NCBI RefSeq assembly: GCF_030409875.1
Contig: NZ_JAUFQR010000001.1
Location: 2,852,001-2,916,000, forward strand
DNA: 64,000 bases
Source of the DNA: Chryseobacterium tructae
Lineage (GTDB): Bacteria; Bacteroidota; Bacteroidia; Flavobacteriales; Weeksellaceae
Direction of reading: 5' to 3'
The stretch's first letter is position 1; each line of letters opens with the position of its first letter. A program made the translations under genes and the position numbers. This document shows positions 17,830-29,064 of this stretch, in pieces. The notes beneath the pieces are model-generated. The model had not been told where the DNA came from. It made no database searches and saw only the letters and a program-made list of their open reading frames with translations.

Positions 17830-20800
17830 TTATTTCTTTGTTAAAACTTTAAACTTGAAATAAGATACAGCTGCTAAAGTAATCATGGTTGCGATTCCGA
17901 TGTATACCCAAGCTGGTACTGGTACCGGATCACCTGCAGCATATGAGTGAAGCCCGCTCAGGTAGTAATTTACTCCAAAATAAGTCATTACCATAGAACA
18001 GAAAGCAAACATTGTAGCTACGTGGAATGCCCATCTGCTTCTTAATCCAGGAACTAATCTCATGTGTAATACAAAAGCGTACACCATAATGGAAATAAAA
18101 GCCCATGTTTCTTTTGGATCCCAGCTCCAGTATCTACCCCATGATTCGTTTGCCCAGATACCTCCTAAGAAGTTACCTACCGTTAAAGCAAAAAGACCAA
18201 CTGTTAATGACATCTCAGAAACGATTACCAATTCTTTCAATGTTGTATCATGATGAATTTTGTACGTGTCTTTGTTTGAAATAATATAGAACACCAAAGA
18301 TAGTACGGCAATAATCATGGACAGAGCAAAGAAACCGTAACTCGAAGTAATGATTGCTACGTGAACGATCAACCAGTAAGATTTCAATACCGGAACAAGC
18401 GGCGTAATCTGTGGATCAAGTGCCGAACCTCCATGCGCAAATCCCATCATGATAACAGCTACCATAAATCCTGATGCAGGAATCAGTGCATTGGCATTTC
18501 TATAAAGAACCAAACCTGCTGTGATACCCACCCACGAGATAAAGATAATTGCTTCATATCCGTTACTCCAAGGAGCATGTCCTGAAATATACCATCTTGC
18601 TACAAGGCCTAAGAAATGGAAAATATATCCAATTAAACCAATAGCAATAATTACTTTAATGGTTTTATTTAATATTTTATTTGGTTTAAATAATTCTACA
18701 AATCCAAGCATCAAAAGAAGTCCGCCGATGATAGTATAGAAAATCAATAGTTTAAAATTGATATCCGCAGTATTCATGAATACTTCAAGATCTACTTTAG
18801 ATTGATCAGGAATAACTGCTTTTCCCCATTTCTTCTGATACTCTGAAAGCTTTGCCAACTCAGTGTCTGCTGTGCTCCAATTTCCGGATTTTTGTGCTCC
18901 GATTACTTCTGAAAAATAAGGCCCCATTACTTGCTGAGATTCCATATCCGGTTCAAATTTTTGATCCAACCATGAATGCCATGTATGGTTAGCATCATTT
19001 TTTACAGGAACAATTCTTAAGAACTGACCGCTGAAAAATTCATTGAAAATCTGAACTCTTTCATTAAGTTTAATTACTTGCTTGTCATATTCAGATTGGT
19101 CTGCCGGTTTTTTAGCAAAAGCCGTGTTATAGTCTTTTTCCAGAATATAAGTTAACATTCCTGTTCTCTTATCTACCGGGAAGAGATTCAATAAAGAAGT
19201 GTAACCTTCTTCGTCAGCTTTCGTCTTTTTAAGAAGTTCTTTCCCTCCTTTTTCATCAACTTTGATTAAAGGAACTGATGTCCAGCTTTCTGTATCTGTA
19301 TTAATAGAGAGGAACCATTGGTTAGCATCCAGAGATTTCCCGTCTGTTCCTTTGAATTTGTCACGCTTGTAAAGTTTTCTTAAAACCTCTAAAGCCTGCG
19401 TATTCATTGGAATAATTCTTCCTTCAAAGTTCTGAACCAAAAGGTAACCGAATTTATTTGCGTGTTCCTTACTGATTTTGTTTTTAGCAATGATTTCATC
19501 TGCAGAGATGGTTCTCATTTTCCCCATTGGAGAGGCTAATGAGTTCTGTTTTATCTCACTATCCTGCTGCGTTTGAGCTTGAGCTTCAGGAGCCGGTGCT
19601 GCATGTGTATGCCCGTCACCTTCTACATGTACATGTTCTCTGCTTCCGTCAGTAGTACCATGTGTTTCAATTTTTTGAGCATTTACCCCTAAGCTTAAGA
19701 ATAATAAAAGTACTGCTGCTGCTTTCTTTTTATTAACGTCTTTCAGCATTTTATTTAATTTCCAGAAGTGTGTTCCTTTCCAGAAGAAAATCACAAACAT
19801 TCCTAAGAATAATAATCCATAGCCAATATAAGAAACTAAAGTTCCCCAAAAATCATGGTTTACAGATAATACGGTTCCCATTCTGTCCGGATCAAAGCTT
19901 GACTGGAAGAAACGGTATCCTTTATAATTTAGAACGTGGTTCATATAGATTTTATAAGGCGTTTCTTTTCCTTCATCAACAATTTTCACATGGCTTTCAT
20001 AAGCACTTGGTGAACTACTTCCAGGATATGTTTCCATCACGAAGTCATCCAATTTCAATGCAAAAGGAGTATTGTAGACTTTTGGCCCGTATCCTACCAT
20101 AATGTTCAAACCATCCATTGTGATTTGTTTGTATGCATTTGGATTTCCTCTTTCAACGGAAAGATCAACCAATTGTTTTGTTTTTGGACCCTGCAGTTCA
20201 ATCTGAAGCATGTCTGGGACACTGGCATCTTTCTTTCTATCTCCTTCGATAGCCAATAACTTACCTTTTTAAGACCTTCAGGCACTACAAGCTTTAACTC
20301 ATTGATGCTGTATAAGCTTCTCAATGCTAAAGGCTGGAATTCGTCTTTTACAGTATTTCCGGTAGCCTGTGTTGCCATAGTCATATAGCTTGCATCTACA
20401 GGAGTCTTGATGAATAATTTACCACCTTCGTTTTTGAATTCTACAGCACCATCAATCGGTCTGTTGAAAGTTACCAAAGTTCCATTGATGGATTTTGTTT
20501 CACCCGCTTTGATATAAACATTTTGTCTTCCTGTTTTTCCTGTTGAAACAAGGTGAAGATATTCAGTTCCATTAGGTTCAGCCAATAAGCTGTCTTTTTT
20601 TCTTTGAATATATTCTTTTGCAAAGATTTTCACTTCTTTTCCGTGGAAGTCATAAGTGGCATTAAGATCTTTGTGAAGTGGAGACATCAGGTAAGGAATA
20701 TCCTGATAGTTAAGGACGTCTCCTTTTTCCTCGATTTGGATTTTAAGGAAGTTTTTATCCGTTACAATCTCGTTGGAGGTTTCTCCTTCTCTGATGTGCA

Positions 20801-21110
20801 TTTGCCCCTCAAAACTGATGTATCTTGTGATGGCACCACCGATAAAAATAAAAATAAAGGCAAGGTGAAAAACCAAAACCGGCCATTTATCCTTTTTCCA
20901 TAGTCTGTATCTTCCGATATTTCCTATAAAGTTAACGATAAGCAGCACCATAATGAGTTCAAACCATTTCGCCTCATAAATTAACGCTTTTGCTGTAGGA
21001 GTTCCGTAGTCGTTTTCTAAGAACGTTGCATAGGCCATTGCGAATGCGTACACCAGTAACAATACAGCCATTGTCCTGGTTGAGATAATAATATCTTGGA
21101 GCTTCTTCAT
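17830..21110 (-). CDS. ccsBA: Cytochrome c biogenesis protein CcsBA, ResB-CcsA fusion (frameshifted)
   Basis: About 1,093 residues once joined, the size of the fused System II haem-lyase of Bacteroidota. The N-terminal ResB part has membrane helices and a large periplasmic domain. It is followed by a helix, a histidine-rich linker (THGTTDGSREHVHVEGDGHTH) and the C-terminal CcsA part with the WWD-like haem motif WGRYWSWDPKETWAFISI. It carries haem across the inner membrane and attaches it to CXXCH of apocytochromes c. The frame breaks in 20264-20270; adding one base to the CCTTTTT run restores continuity. Everything else is intact, so an error in the read is likely. Confidence 0.92.
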
Positions 21111-21606
21111 GATTTAATATATACTTGACATGCAAAAATAAGGATGATAAACCATAAAGAGCTGAAAAAAAGCTGTTTTTTATCATTTTGGAGCCCGTTT
21201 TACTTATTTTGAATCATTCTTAATAATATTGGAGTTATTATGAAAAAATCAATTTTTAACACCGAAGGAATACAGATTAATATTGCCTATAGCGGTGATT
21301 GAAGACTTCTATTTCAAGAGTGTTATTTTTAGGAAAAATAAAGCAAAACAGGGTTCGATTTATCTAATTTGAAGACATCATAACCAGCCCTTTGTAGTGT
21401 GTAAATCTTTATCAACTTTTGATTTTATTTCTGTGGTTCATCCATCTATTTTAGAGCTATTAAACCTTTCTATTCTATAAACTGAGGTACAAAAAATGAT
21501 CCTCATTATAAACCATGGCAACACTGTTACAAATTTCAAGCATAAACACCTGATTATTAGTATTGGCAATCACTACTCCTAAAAATCTAACGACAAAATA
21601 AAGGTT
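21111..21606. other. Intergenic stretch, ccsBA upstream region
   Basis: No gene was recognised. On the minus strand TATTTTTG (21140-21133) fits a -7 box for ccsBA, but no clear -33 box lies at the right distance. On the plus strand a 20-codon ORF begins with an ATG at 21240, preceded by TTGGAGTTATT; it has no recognisable product. Confidence 0.4.
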
Positions 21607-22188
21607 CTATTTTTCCAATGAAATCCGTTTTCTGATCTTGCTTAAAAATTCATGGGTTATTCCAAGATAGGAAGCCACCTGTTGTTGAGTGAGCTTTTGT
21701 TCCAGTCCGGGATATTTTTGTAAAAACTCTGAATACCGTTTATCTGCTGTTTTGCCTGTTAAAGACAGAATTCTTCTCTGAAGAGCCACAGACGACTGCT
21801 GATTCATGATCCTGAAAAGTTTTTCGATCTGTGGCATTGTTTCATACAGTTGTTCCTTCTCCTTTTTTGAAATCATCAATACTTCACTATCCAAAAGCGC
21901 TTCAATATTTAAAATACTGGGAACGTCGTTAATCAGACTATCAATATCCGTAATCCACCAACCTTCTACTGCAAAATACAAGGTCTGTTCAAATCCGTTT
22001 TCATTCAGATAATAGACTTTGAAACATCCATTCAGCACAAATCCTTCAAAAAGACAAAAGTCACCTTCTTTGAGAACAACTGCTTTCTTTTTAAAACTTT
22101 TCCATTCAAAAGGAGCTGTAAACTGACTGAATTCTTCTTCCGAAAGATCAATGTATCGGCTAATATTTTTATAAAGCAAATCGAACAT
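21607..22188 (-). CDS. Crp/Fnr-family transcriptional regulator
   Basis: A protein of about 193 residues starting MFDLLYKNISRYIDLSEEEF; this ATG is preferred over one 36 bases upstream, which would add a poorly coding tail. It has a cNMP-binding beta-roll (VLKEGDFCLFEGFVLNGCFKVYYL) and a C-terminal helix-turn-helix (LTQQQVASYLGITHEFLSKIRKRI). No cysteine cluster for an Fe-S centre was seen, so it is Crp-like rather than a redox-sensing Fnr. It lies just downstream of the exported isochorismatase gene in the same direction, with about 66 bases between. Such regulators in Bacteroidota often control the neighbouring hydrolase. Confidence 0.85.
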   Translation of the reverse strand: MFDLLYKNISRYIDLSEEEFSQFTAPFEWKSFKKKAVVLKEGDFCLFEGFVLNGCFKVYYLNENGFEQTLYFAVEGWWITDIDSLINDVPSILNIEALLDSEVLMISKKEKEQLYETMPQIEKLFRIMNQQSSVALQRRILSLTGKTADKRYSEFLQKYPGLEQKLTQQQVASYLGITHEFLSKIRKRISLEK

Positions 22189-22254
22189 ACTACTATTTAA
22201 CAAAATAAAGATACCAATATTCATGATATCCTTATTAAATAATGCCTGTTTACC

Positions 22255-22899
22255 TTATTTTCCCTGTAAGAAATCTGGTGTATTAGTGATACGAGCATAA
22301 AGATTACCTAATGCAGATATTCCTGCCAAAAAAGACCGTTGGATTTCTGTTGCTTTTACGACCTGTCCATTGAGCTCCCGGTCTCTCGTTGCTGTGGCAT
22401 CACCGATAATTGTATTATTAAAACCAAAATCAAAAGATGCTCTCGTGGTAGATTCTACGCAGACATCCGTCATCATTCCCGTAATGACCAAGTTTTTAAT
22501 GTTTTTAGATTGAAGATATTGTAACAGATCTGTTTCTCTAAAACTGTTAGGAAAGTGTTTTTCGATCACTTTTTCGTCGGCTAAAGGAGAAACCAGTGAA
22601 TGAATTTCTGAGCCGGCAGTTCCCGGCAAGAAAAAGGCAGCCCCATCGTTGATTGAGATATGGCGGATATGAATAACAGGAAGATTATTTTTTCTAAAAT
22701 ATTCCAAAATCTGCTGAGCGTTCTTACCAGCCCGTTCAGCTCCTTCCAAGGTCATTCTCCCTCCCTGGAAGTAATCATTCTGTACGTCGATAATTAATAA
22801 TGCTGTGTTTTCCATTTTTATTTTTTGTTGTGCATTCATTGATACAAGTGATAGCAAAGCCAGACATAGCGTCATCATGCTTTTCAATATATTTTTCAT
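22255..22899 (-). CDS. Exported isochorismatase-family cysteine hydrolase
   Basis: A 214-residue protein with a signal peptide (MKNILKSMMTLCLALLSLVSMNAQ) and an isochorismatase-like domain. The catalytic triad is visible as Asp in LLIIDVQNDYF, Lys in VIEKHFPNSF and Cys in MMTDVCVESTTR, followed by the usual ASFDFGFNNTIIGDATATRD. Family members hydrolyse amides or vinyl ethers such as nicotinamide, N-carbamoyl compounds and isochorismate. Export to the periplasm is unusual for the family and hints at an extracytoplasmic substrate. The regulator gene follows. Confidence 0.88.
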   Translation of the reverse strand: MKNILKSMMTLCLALLSLVSMNAQQKIKMENTALLIIDVQNDYFQGGRMTLEGAERAGKNAQQILEYFRKNNLPVIHIRHISINDGAAFFLPGTAGSEIHSLVSPLADEKVIEKHFPNSFRETDLLQYLQSKNIKNLVITGMMTDVCVESTTRASFDFGFNNTIIGDATATRDRELNGQVVKATEIQRSFLAGISALGNLYARITNTPDFLQGK

Positions 22900-22986
22900 T
22901 ATTTAAACTTTAGGGTACAAAATTACTAGCTCCGAAACTTCTAACCTTTGAACTAGTTCAAAAAACACACCTTGATACAAAATAAA

Positions 22987-23011
22987 AGACCGGAGGAAAA
23001 TCCTTCGGTCT
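22987..23011 (-). terminator. Terminator of the surface-protein pair
   Basis: A ten-base inverted repeat with one imperfect pair (AGACCGGAGG / CCTTCGGTCT), followed on the minus strand by TTTTATTTT. It lies 12 bases past the stop of the gene ending at 23024. Confidence 0.6.
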
Positions 23012-23023
23012 CATATTCTATTT

Positions 23024-23524
23024 TTATTTCCAGTAACTCCATTTTAACCCATCAAAAACAGCCATGGTTTTACTCACTGTATCATAACAAATCATTCCCG
23101 GATATGGACTTTTAACATTGAGATGAGGATTGGCTACCTTAGGCAATATTAAAGCTTTATTAGCAGACTCCAGTACCAATACTCCAGGAACACTTGTAAC
23201 AGGACTTCCGATAATTACCCTATTAGGCCCCGGCACTTCAGAATTGGTATTGAAAGTAACATTACTAATAGAACCGGCATCACTAAGTGCAATCCAACTA
23301 GAAGCATCTTTCATTTTTAGAATCTTATCATTTTTATCCATCAGAAGAGTTCCAGCTACAGCATCATTAGGTAATGTTTCTACAATAGGAAGCATTATAC
23401 CATTAGTCGTATTAGATGCAAAATCCAGGATTCCGTCTCCGTCAATAGTTTCCTTACTTATTCCCACTTGTGCATTGGTAAAACCTGTCGCCAAAAACCC
23501 TATGAGTAGTATTATATTTTTCAT
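23024..23524 (-). CDS. Secreted protein of unknown function with repeated DGxxW motif
   Basis: About 166 residues, starting MKNIILLIGFLATGFTNAQ, a clear signal peptide. The ATG at 23524 is preferred because the upstream ATG at 23557 would overlap the preceding gene. The mature part holds two copies of a pattern: AGTLLMDKNDKILKMKDASSWIAL and, at the very end, PGMICYDTVSKTMAVFDGLKW. The same pattern closes the larger secreted protein encoded just upstream. Such segments are frequent at the ends of Bacteroidota surface proteins. No enzymatic motif was seen. Confidence 0.75.
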   Translation of the reverse strand: MKNIILLIGFLATGFTNAQVGISKETIDGDGILDFASNTTNGIMLPIVETLPNDAVAGTLLMDKNDKILKMKDASSWIALSDAGSISNVTFNTNSEVPGPNRVIIGSPVTSVPGVLVLESANKALILPKVANPHLNVKSPYPGMICYDTVSKTMAVFDGLKWSYWK

Positions 23525-23549
23525 TTTTCTATTTTTTAAACATAACCCG

Positions 23550-25238
23550 TTATTCATTACATGATCTTATGATGCAATTCCAAGAAGTACCATTGTATAA
23601 CTTAAAGCAATTATCTGCAGTATCAAAAATCAACATTCCTTCTACAGGAACAGCAATATTGGCAGCAATAGTTCTGGTAATAACAAATCCTTTATTTTTT
23701 GATTCCAACGCTATAAACCCGTTCGGAATAATGGCAGGCCAGTTTGTCTGCAAGCCTGTATGATCTGTAATCCCAAATCTGGTCATACTATTGGGTGTTC
23801 CTATAGCGGCGTCTTTGGTACAATATGCCTGAAGATTGGTTCCGAATGTAAAATATTGATTCGCTGGAAATGTGTAATTGAAGACAGCTTTACCATTCAC
23901 AAAACTTGTCGCAGAAATCATTTTTACATTTTGTGTAAATCCGGCATCATCTGCTACCATCATGAATACTTTATCCGTAGATAATATACCGGTATACTTT
24001 GAAAGATCTGCCTGTAACCATATAGGATCCTGATCATTCGTTTTCTGTGCCAGCCAGCTTCTTTGGATAATCTTTCCTGAAGTTGTACCATAATTAACCA
24101 ATGCAAGAGCCTGAACATTATTATCTCCCATCACCAAAAAGGTTTTATCTTTAGAAAAAGGAGCTCTGCTCGCATCTGCACTCGGCACAATAAAATTATT
24201 GGAAGTAGCTGCTGTAAGCATGATATTATTTTCTTCATTAATGCTACTGCTTACTCTTTGGTTTAAAACTGACATATCATCTCTGGCTATCCCAAAAATA
24301 TTATGATTAAAAATAGTATTTAAGCTAGAATTCCATGTGATTTCCGGTACAGAGTTTAGGTAATTTTGAGGTTGCTGCAAAGTAATCCCATACTTGATAG
24401 CCAAATAAGAATTTACCCTCTGCCTTTCTACCGGAGATTGTGTTTCCGAATATAGAATAAACTCACCCATCCTGTCTCCTGCCAATGAGGTGGAACCGGA
24501 TCCAGCATCGTTATCCATCAGAAGAACCATTCCAGGATAATTATATATAGAAGAAATATCATTTGAAGGGCCTCCATACGTAAGACCATTGTTATCAAAA
24601 AAATATTTTACATCGCTGCCTACTATATCATTATAATAAGATTGAATACTGGGAACATTAGTTCCTACTGTATTGATAACATCTGTTCCAAAGAATACAT
24701 CTCCAGATTCTTTTTCATTGTAAAATTCAGGACGGTTGGTTCTTGTTCCAAAAAACGGAGACTGCCAGATTCCGGCAATATCACTAGGATTGGAACTACG
24801 GGTTGTGCCATTCATCACAAAAACGGTTCTGTAGTTAGTAGATGCTGTTCTGGTAAGATGAGTGTACGAAGTAAGTGCTTTCGTTGTATCATCAGGAAAT
24901 CCTAATGGAAATTTGAATCCGGATCTATAACCGCTGGTACTTACAATTTCTATGGCAGGGTTAAAATTAAAACTCGGAATTGATGTGGCAGAACGATAAA
25001 TAGGTTTTGTATCCGCTCCGGGATCTGCATAGTAACCAGGCATTCCCTGGTTGGCAATTCCATTTACTCCGCCAATTTTCTGATTCTCCCAAATGGAGAC
25101 CTGTGTATTATCAGTTGTGGTAGCTGTACCTGCATCAGCTCTCACCCATACCTGTAGATTTGTGGAAACCCCACCTGGAGACTGCGCCCATAACGTACAA
25201 TTACCCAACAAGAATACAAAGAATAACTGCTTTCTCAT
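23550..25238 (-). CDS. Secreted LamG/DUF8202-like surface protein
   Basis: A 562-residue protein with a signal peptide (MRKQLFFVFLLGNCTLWAQ). The opening GVSTNLQVWVRADAGT and the later VNSYLAIKYGITL are typical of Bacteroidota surface proteins with a concanavalin/LamG-like jelly roll and the DUF8202 region. The C-terminus, EGMLIFDTADNCFKLYNGTSW, matches the pattern in the downstream secreted protein. No standard type IX C-terminal sorting domain was recognised. The short overlap-free spacing to the next gene suggests cotranscription. A role in adhesion or surface coat is a guess. Confidence 0.75.
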   Translation of the reverse strand: MRKQLFFVFLLGNCTLWAQSPGGVSTNLQVWVRADAGTATTTDNTQVSIWENQKIGGVNGIANQGMPGYYADPGADTKPIYRSATSIPSFNFNPAIEIVSTSGYRSGFKFPLGFPDDTTKALTSYTHLTRTASTNYRTVFVMNGTTRSSNPSDIAGIWQSPFFGTRTNRPEFYNEKESGDVFFGTDVINTVGTNVPSIQSYYNDIVGSDVKYFFDNNGLTYGGPSNDISSIYNYPGMVLLMDNDAGSGSTSLAGDRMGEFILYSETQSPVERQRVNSYLAIKYGITLQQPQNYLNSVPEITWNSSLNTIFNHNIFGIARDDMSVLNQRVSSSINEENNIMLTAATSNNFIVPSADASRAPFSKDKTFLVMGDNNVQALALVNYGTTSGKIIQRSWLAQKTNDQDPIWLQADLSKYTGILSTDKVFMMVADDAGFTQNVKMISATSFVNGKAVFNYTFPANQYFTFGTNLQAYCTKDAAIGTPNSMTRFGITDHTGLQTNWPAIIPNGFIALESKNKGFVITRTIAANIAVPVEGMLIFDTADNCFKLYNGTSWNCIIRSCNE

Positions 25239-25760
25239 TCATCTTTTTTTAATGTTTGTATCTATATTTTTTATTGGTAAATCAAAAAAGAATCACCAAT
25301 TCACTAAGAAGCATGGAATATGGAAATCAGTTTTAGAATAAAATAGGTAAAGTTCTTTTTCTATCATGCACAACACCTTATTAATGTAATAAAGCAGCAC
25401 AACATAAAAGCTATATTAATTTCATGCAGATCACAAATATATGAAATATTTTTTTTCAATTTAAGATCATAATTTATTCAAAAAAAATAATATTTTTAAT
25501 ATATTTTAAATGTAAAGTGTATTCTTTGTTTTTGAAATTTTATAGAAGGAATACATATCAATTAATATAATTTAACAGCTCTGTATTTGGATAAACAATA
25601 AAAATAACCTTACTTTTATTTCAGCCAATATTTGCAACACAAAATATTTTTAAATTAACTTGAAACAATCGCAGTAAAAAGTGGTATTATAAAATGTTTT
25701 TTGAAGAAAAAAGATTCTTTTTAGTATTGAAAAAACATTAAATTTGCCTCATTGATATTT
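25239..25760. other. AT-rich divergent intergenic region
   Basis: No gene seen. It separates the leftward surface-protein pair from rightward ftsK and must hold both promoters. TAAATTTG at 25739-25746 fits a -7 box for ftsK and would give a very short leader before the ATG at 25761; a matching -33 box was not found. Confidence 0.4.
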
Positions 25761-28361
25761 ATGGATAAAAAGACACAAAAAAAACCGACTGAATCGCCTG
25801 AAAAAGGCAGAATCTTATCTAAGCCCCGCATATTTTTCGGGCTTACTTTTATACTTTTCTCTGCTGTTCTCGCCTTATCATTCATTTCTTATTTAATGAA
25901 TTGGAAAGCAGACCAAAGTCAGGCAGGAACCATGCTTGATAAGAGTATAAAATCTTCAAACATTTTTGGTAAAGCCGGAGATTGGTTTGGAAATATTTTC
26001 ATATTTGAAAGCATAGGTATAGCCTCATTTATTATAGCATTCTTATTTTTGGTTGTTGGAACCATGATCCTTAAAAAGAAAATCTTTAAACCATGGAAAA
26101 CCATTGGACATTCTTTGTTCTTTATTTGCTGGCTTCCTATTTTCATGGGAGCAATTACTAAAGGGCAAGGTGTACTTGGAGGAGTATATGGATATCAGAT
26201 CATGGATTATTTAAATGCCATTATCGGATCTGTAGGACTATGGACTGTATTAGCAGCCAGCATCCTTTTATATTTTATTCTTGAATTTAATCTTCGCCCT
26301 AGTTCTATCAAGGCAAAACTAAATAAGATCAATGAAAATACCATTGGAAAAGTAAAATCTATGATGCCTGATTCTGATGAAGACTTTGAAGCAGATGAAG
26401 ACTTGAAAGAAGAAATAGATGAAAGTGAAGAAAAAGAATTAACTCCTAATGTTACAGTAAGTGTTATCCCCAATTCTCCTTCCTCTAATCCAATCAATAA
26501 AGTTAAAGCACCAGAACCGGTAGATATTCCAAAAGGATTCCCTGAGGTTTCGGCAGCAAGCAACATAGAAACCATCACCACTCCTAATCATACTTCATTT
26601 GATAACGAGCCTCAAGAGGTCCCGCAACCTGTTAGCTTAAATCTTTCTACAAAACCAACCATTCCGGTTTCAAGCCCGGAAGAAGCTTTTGATATCAGGC
26701 CATCTGTTCCTGTTTCTGCTCCTGCACCTGTAGTTCCTGCAATGCCAGTGCCGGTAAAAGAAGATATAAAGTTTAATGTGGAAGTAGCACCCGTAATTGA
26801 CATATTGGATGATAGTGATAAAAATCACAAGAGCTTATAGAAAAGCACGGTTTATACGATCACAAATTGGATCTTGCGAACTTCCAGATGCCTCCTGTTG
26901 AACTTCTGAAAGATTATGGTAACGAGGAGATTTCTATTAACAAAGAAGAATTAGAAGAAAATAAAAACAAAATCGTTGGACTTCTAAAGAACTTCAATGT
27001 AGGCATTGCAGAGATTAAAGCGACCATCGGCCCGACGGTTACTTTATACGAAATTGTACCGGAAGCTGGAATTCGTGTTGCTGCTATTAAAAAGCTACAG
27101 GATGATATTGCATTAAATCTTTCTGCTCTTGGAATTAGAATTATTGCTCCAATGCCAGGAAAAGGAACTATTGGTATTGAAGTACCAAGAAAAAATCCTA
27201 CCATGGTTTCTATGCGTTCTGTGATTGCTTCTCATAAATTCCAAAATACAGACATGGATCTTCCGGTTGTTTTCGGAAAAACAATTTCCAATGAGATCTT
27301 TATGGCTGACCTGTCAAAAATGCCTCACTTATTGATGGCAGGAGCAACAGGACAAGGTAAATCTGTCGGGATTAACGCCATCCTTACTTCCCTACTCTAC
27401 AAGAAACACCCAAGCGAATTAAAATTCGTAATGGTTGACCCTAAAAAAGTAGAACTTTCTTTATATTCAAAAATAGAAAGACATTATCTGGCGAAATTAC
27501 CGGATGCTGAAGAAGCCATCATCACAGATACCAATAAAGTAATCAATACTCTGAACTCTCTGTGTATTGAGATGGATACCCGATATGACCTTCTTAAAAA
27601 TGCTTTCTGTAAAAACCTTAAAGAATACAACAAGAAGTTTACAGAAAGAAAATTAAATCCTGAAAACGGACACCGTTTCCTTCCTTATATCGTATTGGTA
27701 GTAGACGAGTTTGCAGACTTAATCATGACCGCAGGAAAAGAGGTTGAATTACCGATTGCCCGATTGGCACAGTTGGCAAGAGCCGTAGGAATTCACCTTA
27801 TTGTTGCCACACAAAGACCATCTGTAAACGTAATCACAGGTATGATTAAGGCTAACTTCCCTGCAAGAGCAGCCTTCAGAGTAATTTCAAGTGTGGATTC
27901 AAGAACAATCCTTGATTCTCCTGGAGCTGATCAACTGATTGGTAAAGGAGACATGCTTTACTTCAACGGTAATGAAATCTTAAGGCTTCAATGTGCCTTT
28001 GTAGATACCCCGGAAGTAGAAAGACTTGCAGAATTTATTGGAGAGCAAAGGATACTCATCGGCTTTCATTCTACCGGAATATGTTTCAGAAGATGCCAAC
28101 AGTTCTGCTGTAGGAGCCTTCGATCCTAATGAAAAAGATGCATTATTTGAAGATGCCGCAAGAATTATCGTTTCTACACAGCAGGGATCTACTTCCATGC
28201 TTCAAAGACAACTGAAACTAGGATACAACAGAGCCGGAAGAATCATGGATCAGCTGGAAGCAAGCGGTATCGTAGGTGGATTCAATGGAGCTAAAGCAAG
28301 AGAAGTTATTATCAGCGATCTTCATTCTTTGGAACAATTCCTTGAAGATTTAAGAAATTAA
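25761..28361 (+). CDS. ftsK: DNA translocase FtsK (two frame breaks)
   Basis: About 866 residues when joined. The N-terminus has four membrane helices that tether it at the division septum, then an acidic, proline-rich linker. The motor follows, with Walker A (GATGQGKSVGINAI) and Walker B (VLVVDEFADLIM), and a C-terminal winged-helix gamma domain (DAARIIVSTQQGSTSMLQRQL), which reads the polar sequences that guide it to dif. The frame breaks at the A5 run 26820-26824 (one more A restores KKSQELIEKHGLYDH) and at 28047-28049 (two more A restore GEQKGYSSAF). The ATG at 25761 is preferred over an upstream TTG. Confidence 0.93.
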
Positions 28362-28391
28362 ATATTCATTAAAGCATTACTGCAACAAATT

Positions 28392-28429
28392 AATCCCGGG
28401 TTATACTCAAACAGACATAATCCGGGATT
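28392..28429 (+). terminator. Terminator after ftsK
   Basis: A 13-base stem (AATCCCGGGTTAT / ATAATCCGGGATT, one G-T pair) with a 12-base loop, then TTATATAAATAA. It is 30 bases past the ftsK stop. Confidence 0.7.
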
Positions 28430-28458
28430 TATATAAATAAGATTCGATAACTATTATC

Positions 28459-28919
28459 ATGAAAATTACAATTAAACAAACTATTAAATTAGGTCTTTTT
28501 GCATCTACACTAACATTATCTTCCTGCGCATTAAGATCCGTTCCCAGCGACTACACTTCTGTAAAACTAGATGTAATCGACAATAATACACTAGGAAACG
28601 GCAAAGTACTGATCTATAATGGTGCCGGAATACTTCATCAAGTAGACAACACGGCAAGATTAAATATTATGCTTGACAGTAAATCTTTGGGACAGATCAG
28701 GCCAAGAGAATATGTAATTGTTGACTTAGGAATAGGAAACATGAGTTCACTGCTCTTCATATAGATATGGTAAATATGAGAAGTAAACATTTGGTGGATA
28801 TCAATGAGCATACTAAAGTTATAAAAATTGAACCCACCATTACATCTAACAAATTAACCATTACCAATATGCTTCCTGAAAACTTCGACAAGTATATTGA
28901 AAGACCGGAAACAAGATAA
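28459..28919 (+). CDS. Small lipoprotein, DUF2846-like (frameshifted)
   Basis: About 153 residues once joined. A lipobox (TLSSC) follows a short signal peptide. The rest (GKVLIYNGAGILHQ, NIMLDSKSLGQIRPREYVIVDL, then FTALHIDMVNMRSK) alternates beta strands in the way of DUF2846-type lipoproteins, though the match is tentative. The frame breaks in the A run 28737-28739; one more A restores GIGKHEFTALHID and carries the frame to a stop at 28917-28919. It sits between ftsK and the lolA-like gene. Confidence 0.65.
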
Positions 28920-29064
28920 TTGAGAAATAGTATCCTTAATACTTTCCGTCTTGAAAAAGGTTCTTTTTGGAACAGTTTTTGGAAGAATAGCAGTAATACA
29001 GGGGAAAAGGGTTTTTGCTTTACCCTGATAAGTTTAAAATTATCTAAAGATTATTAAATAAAAA

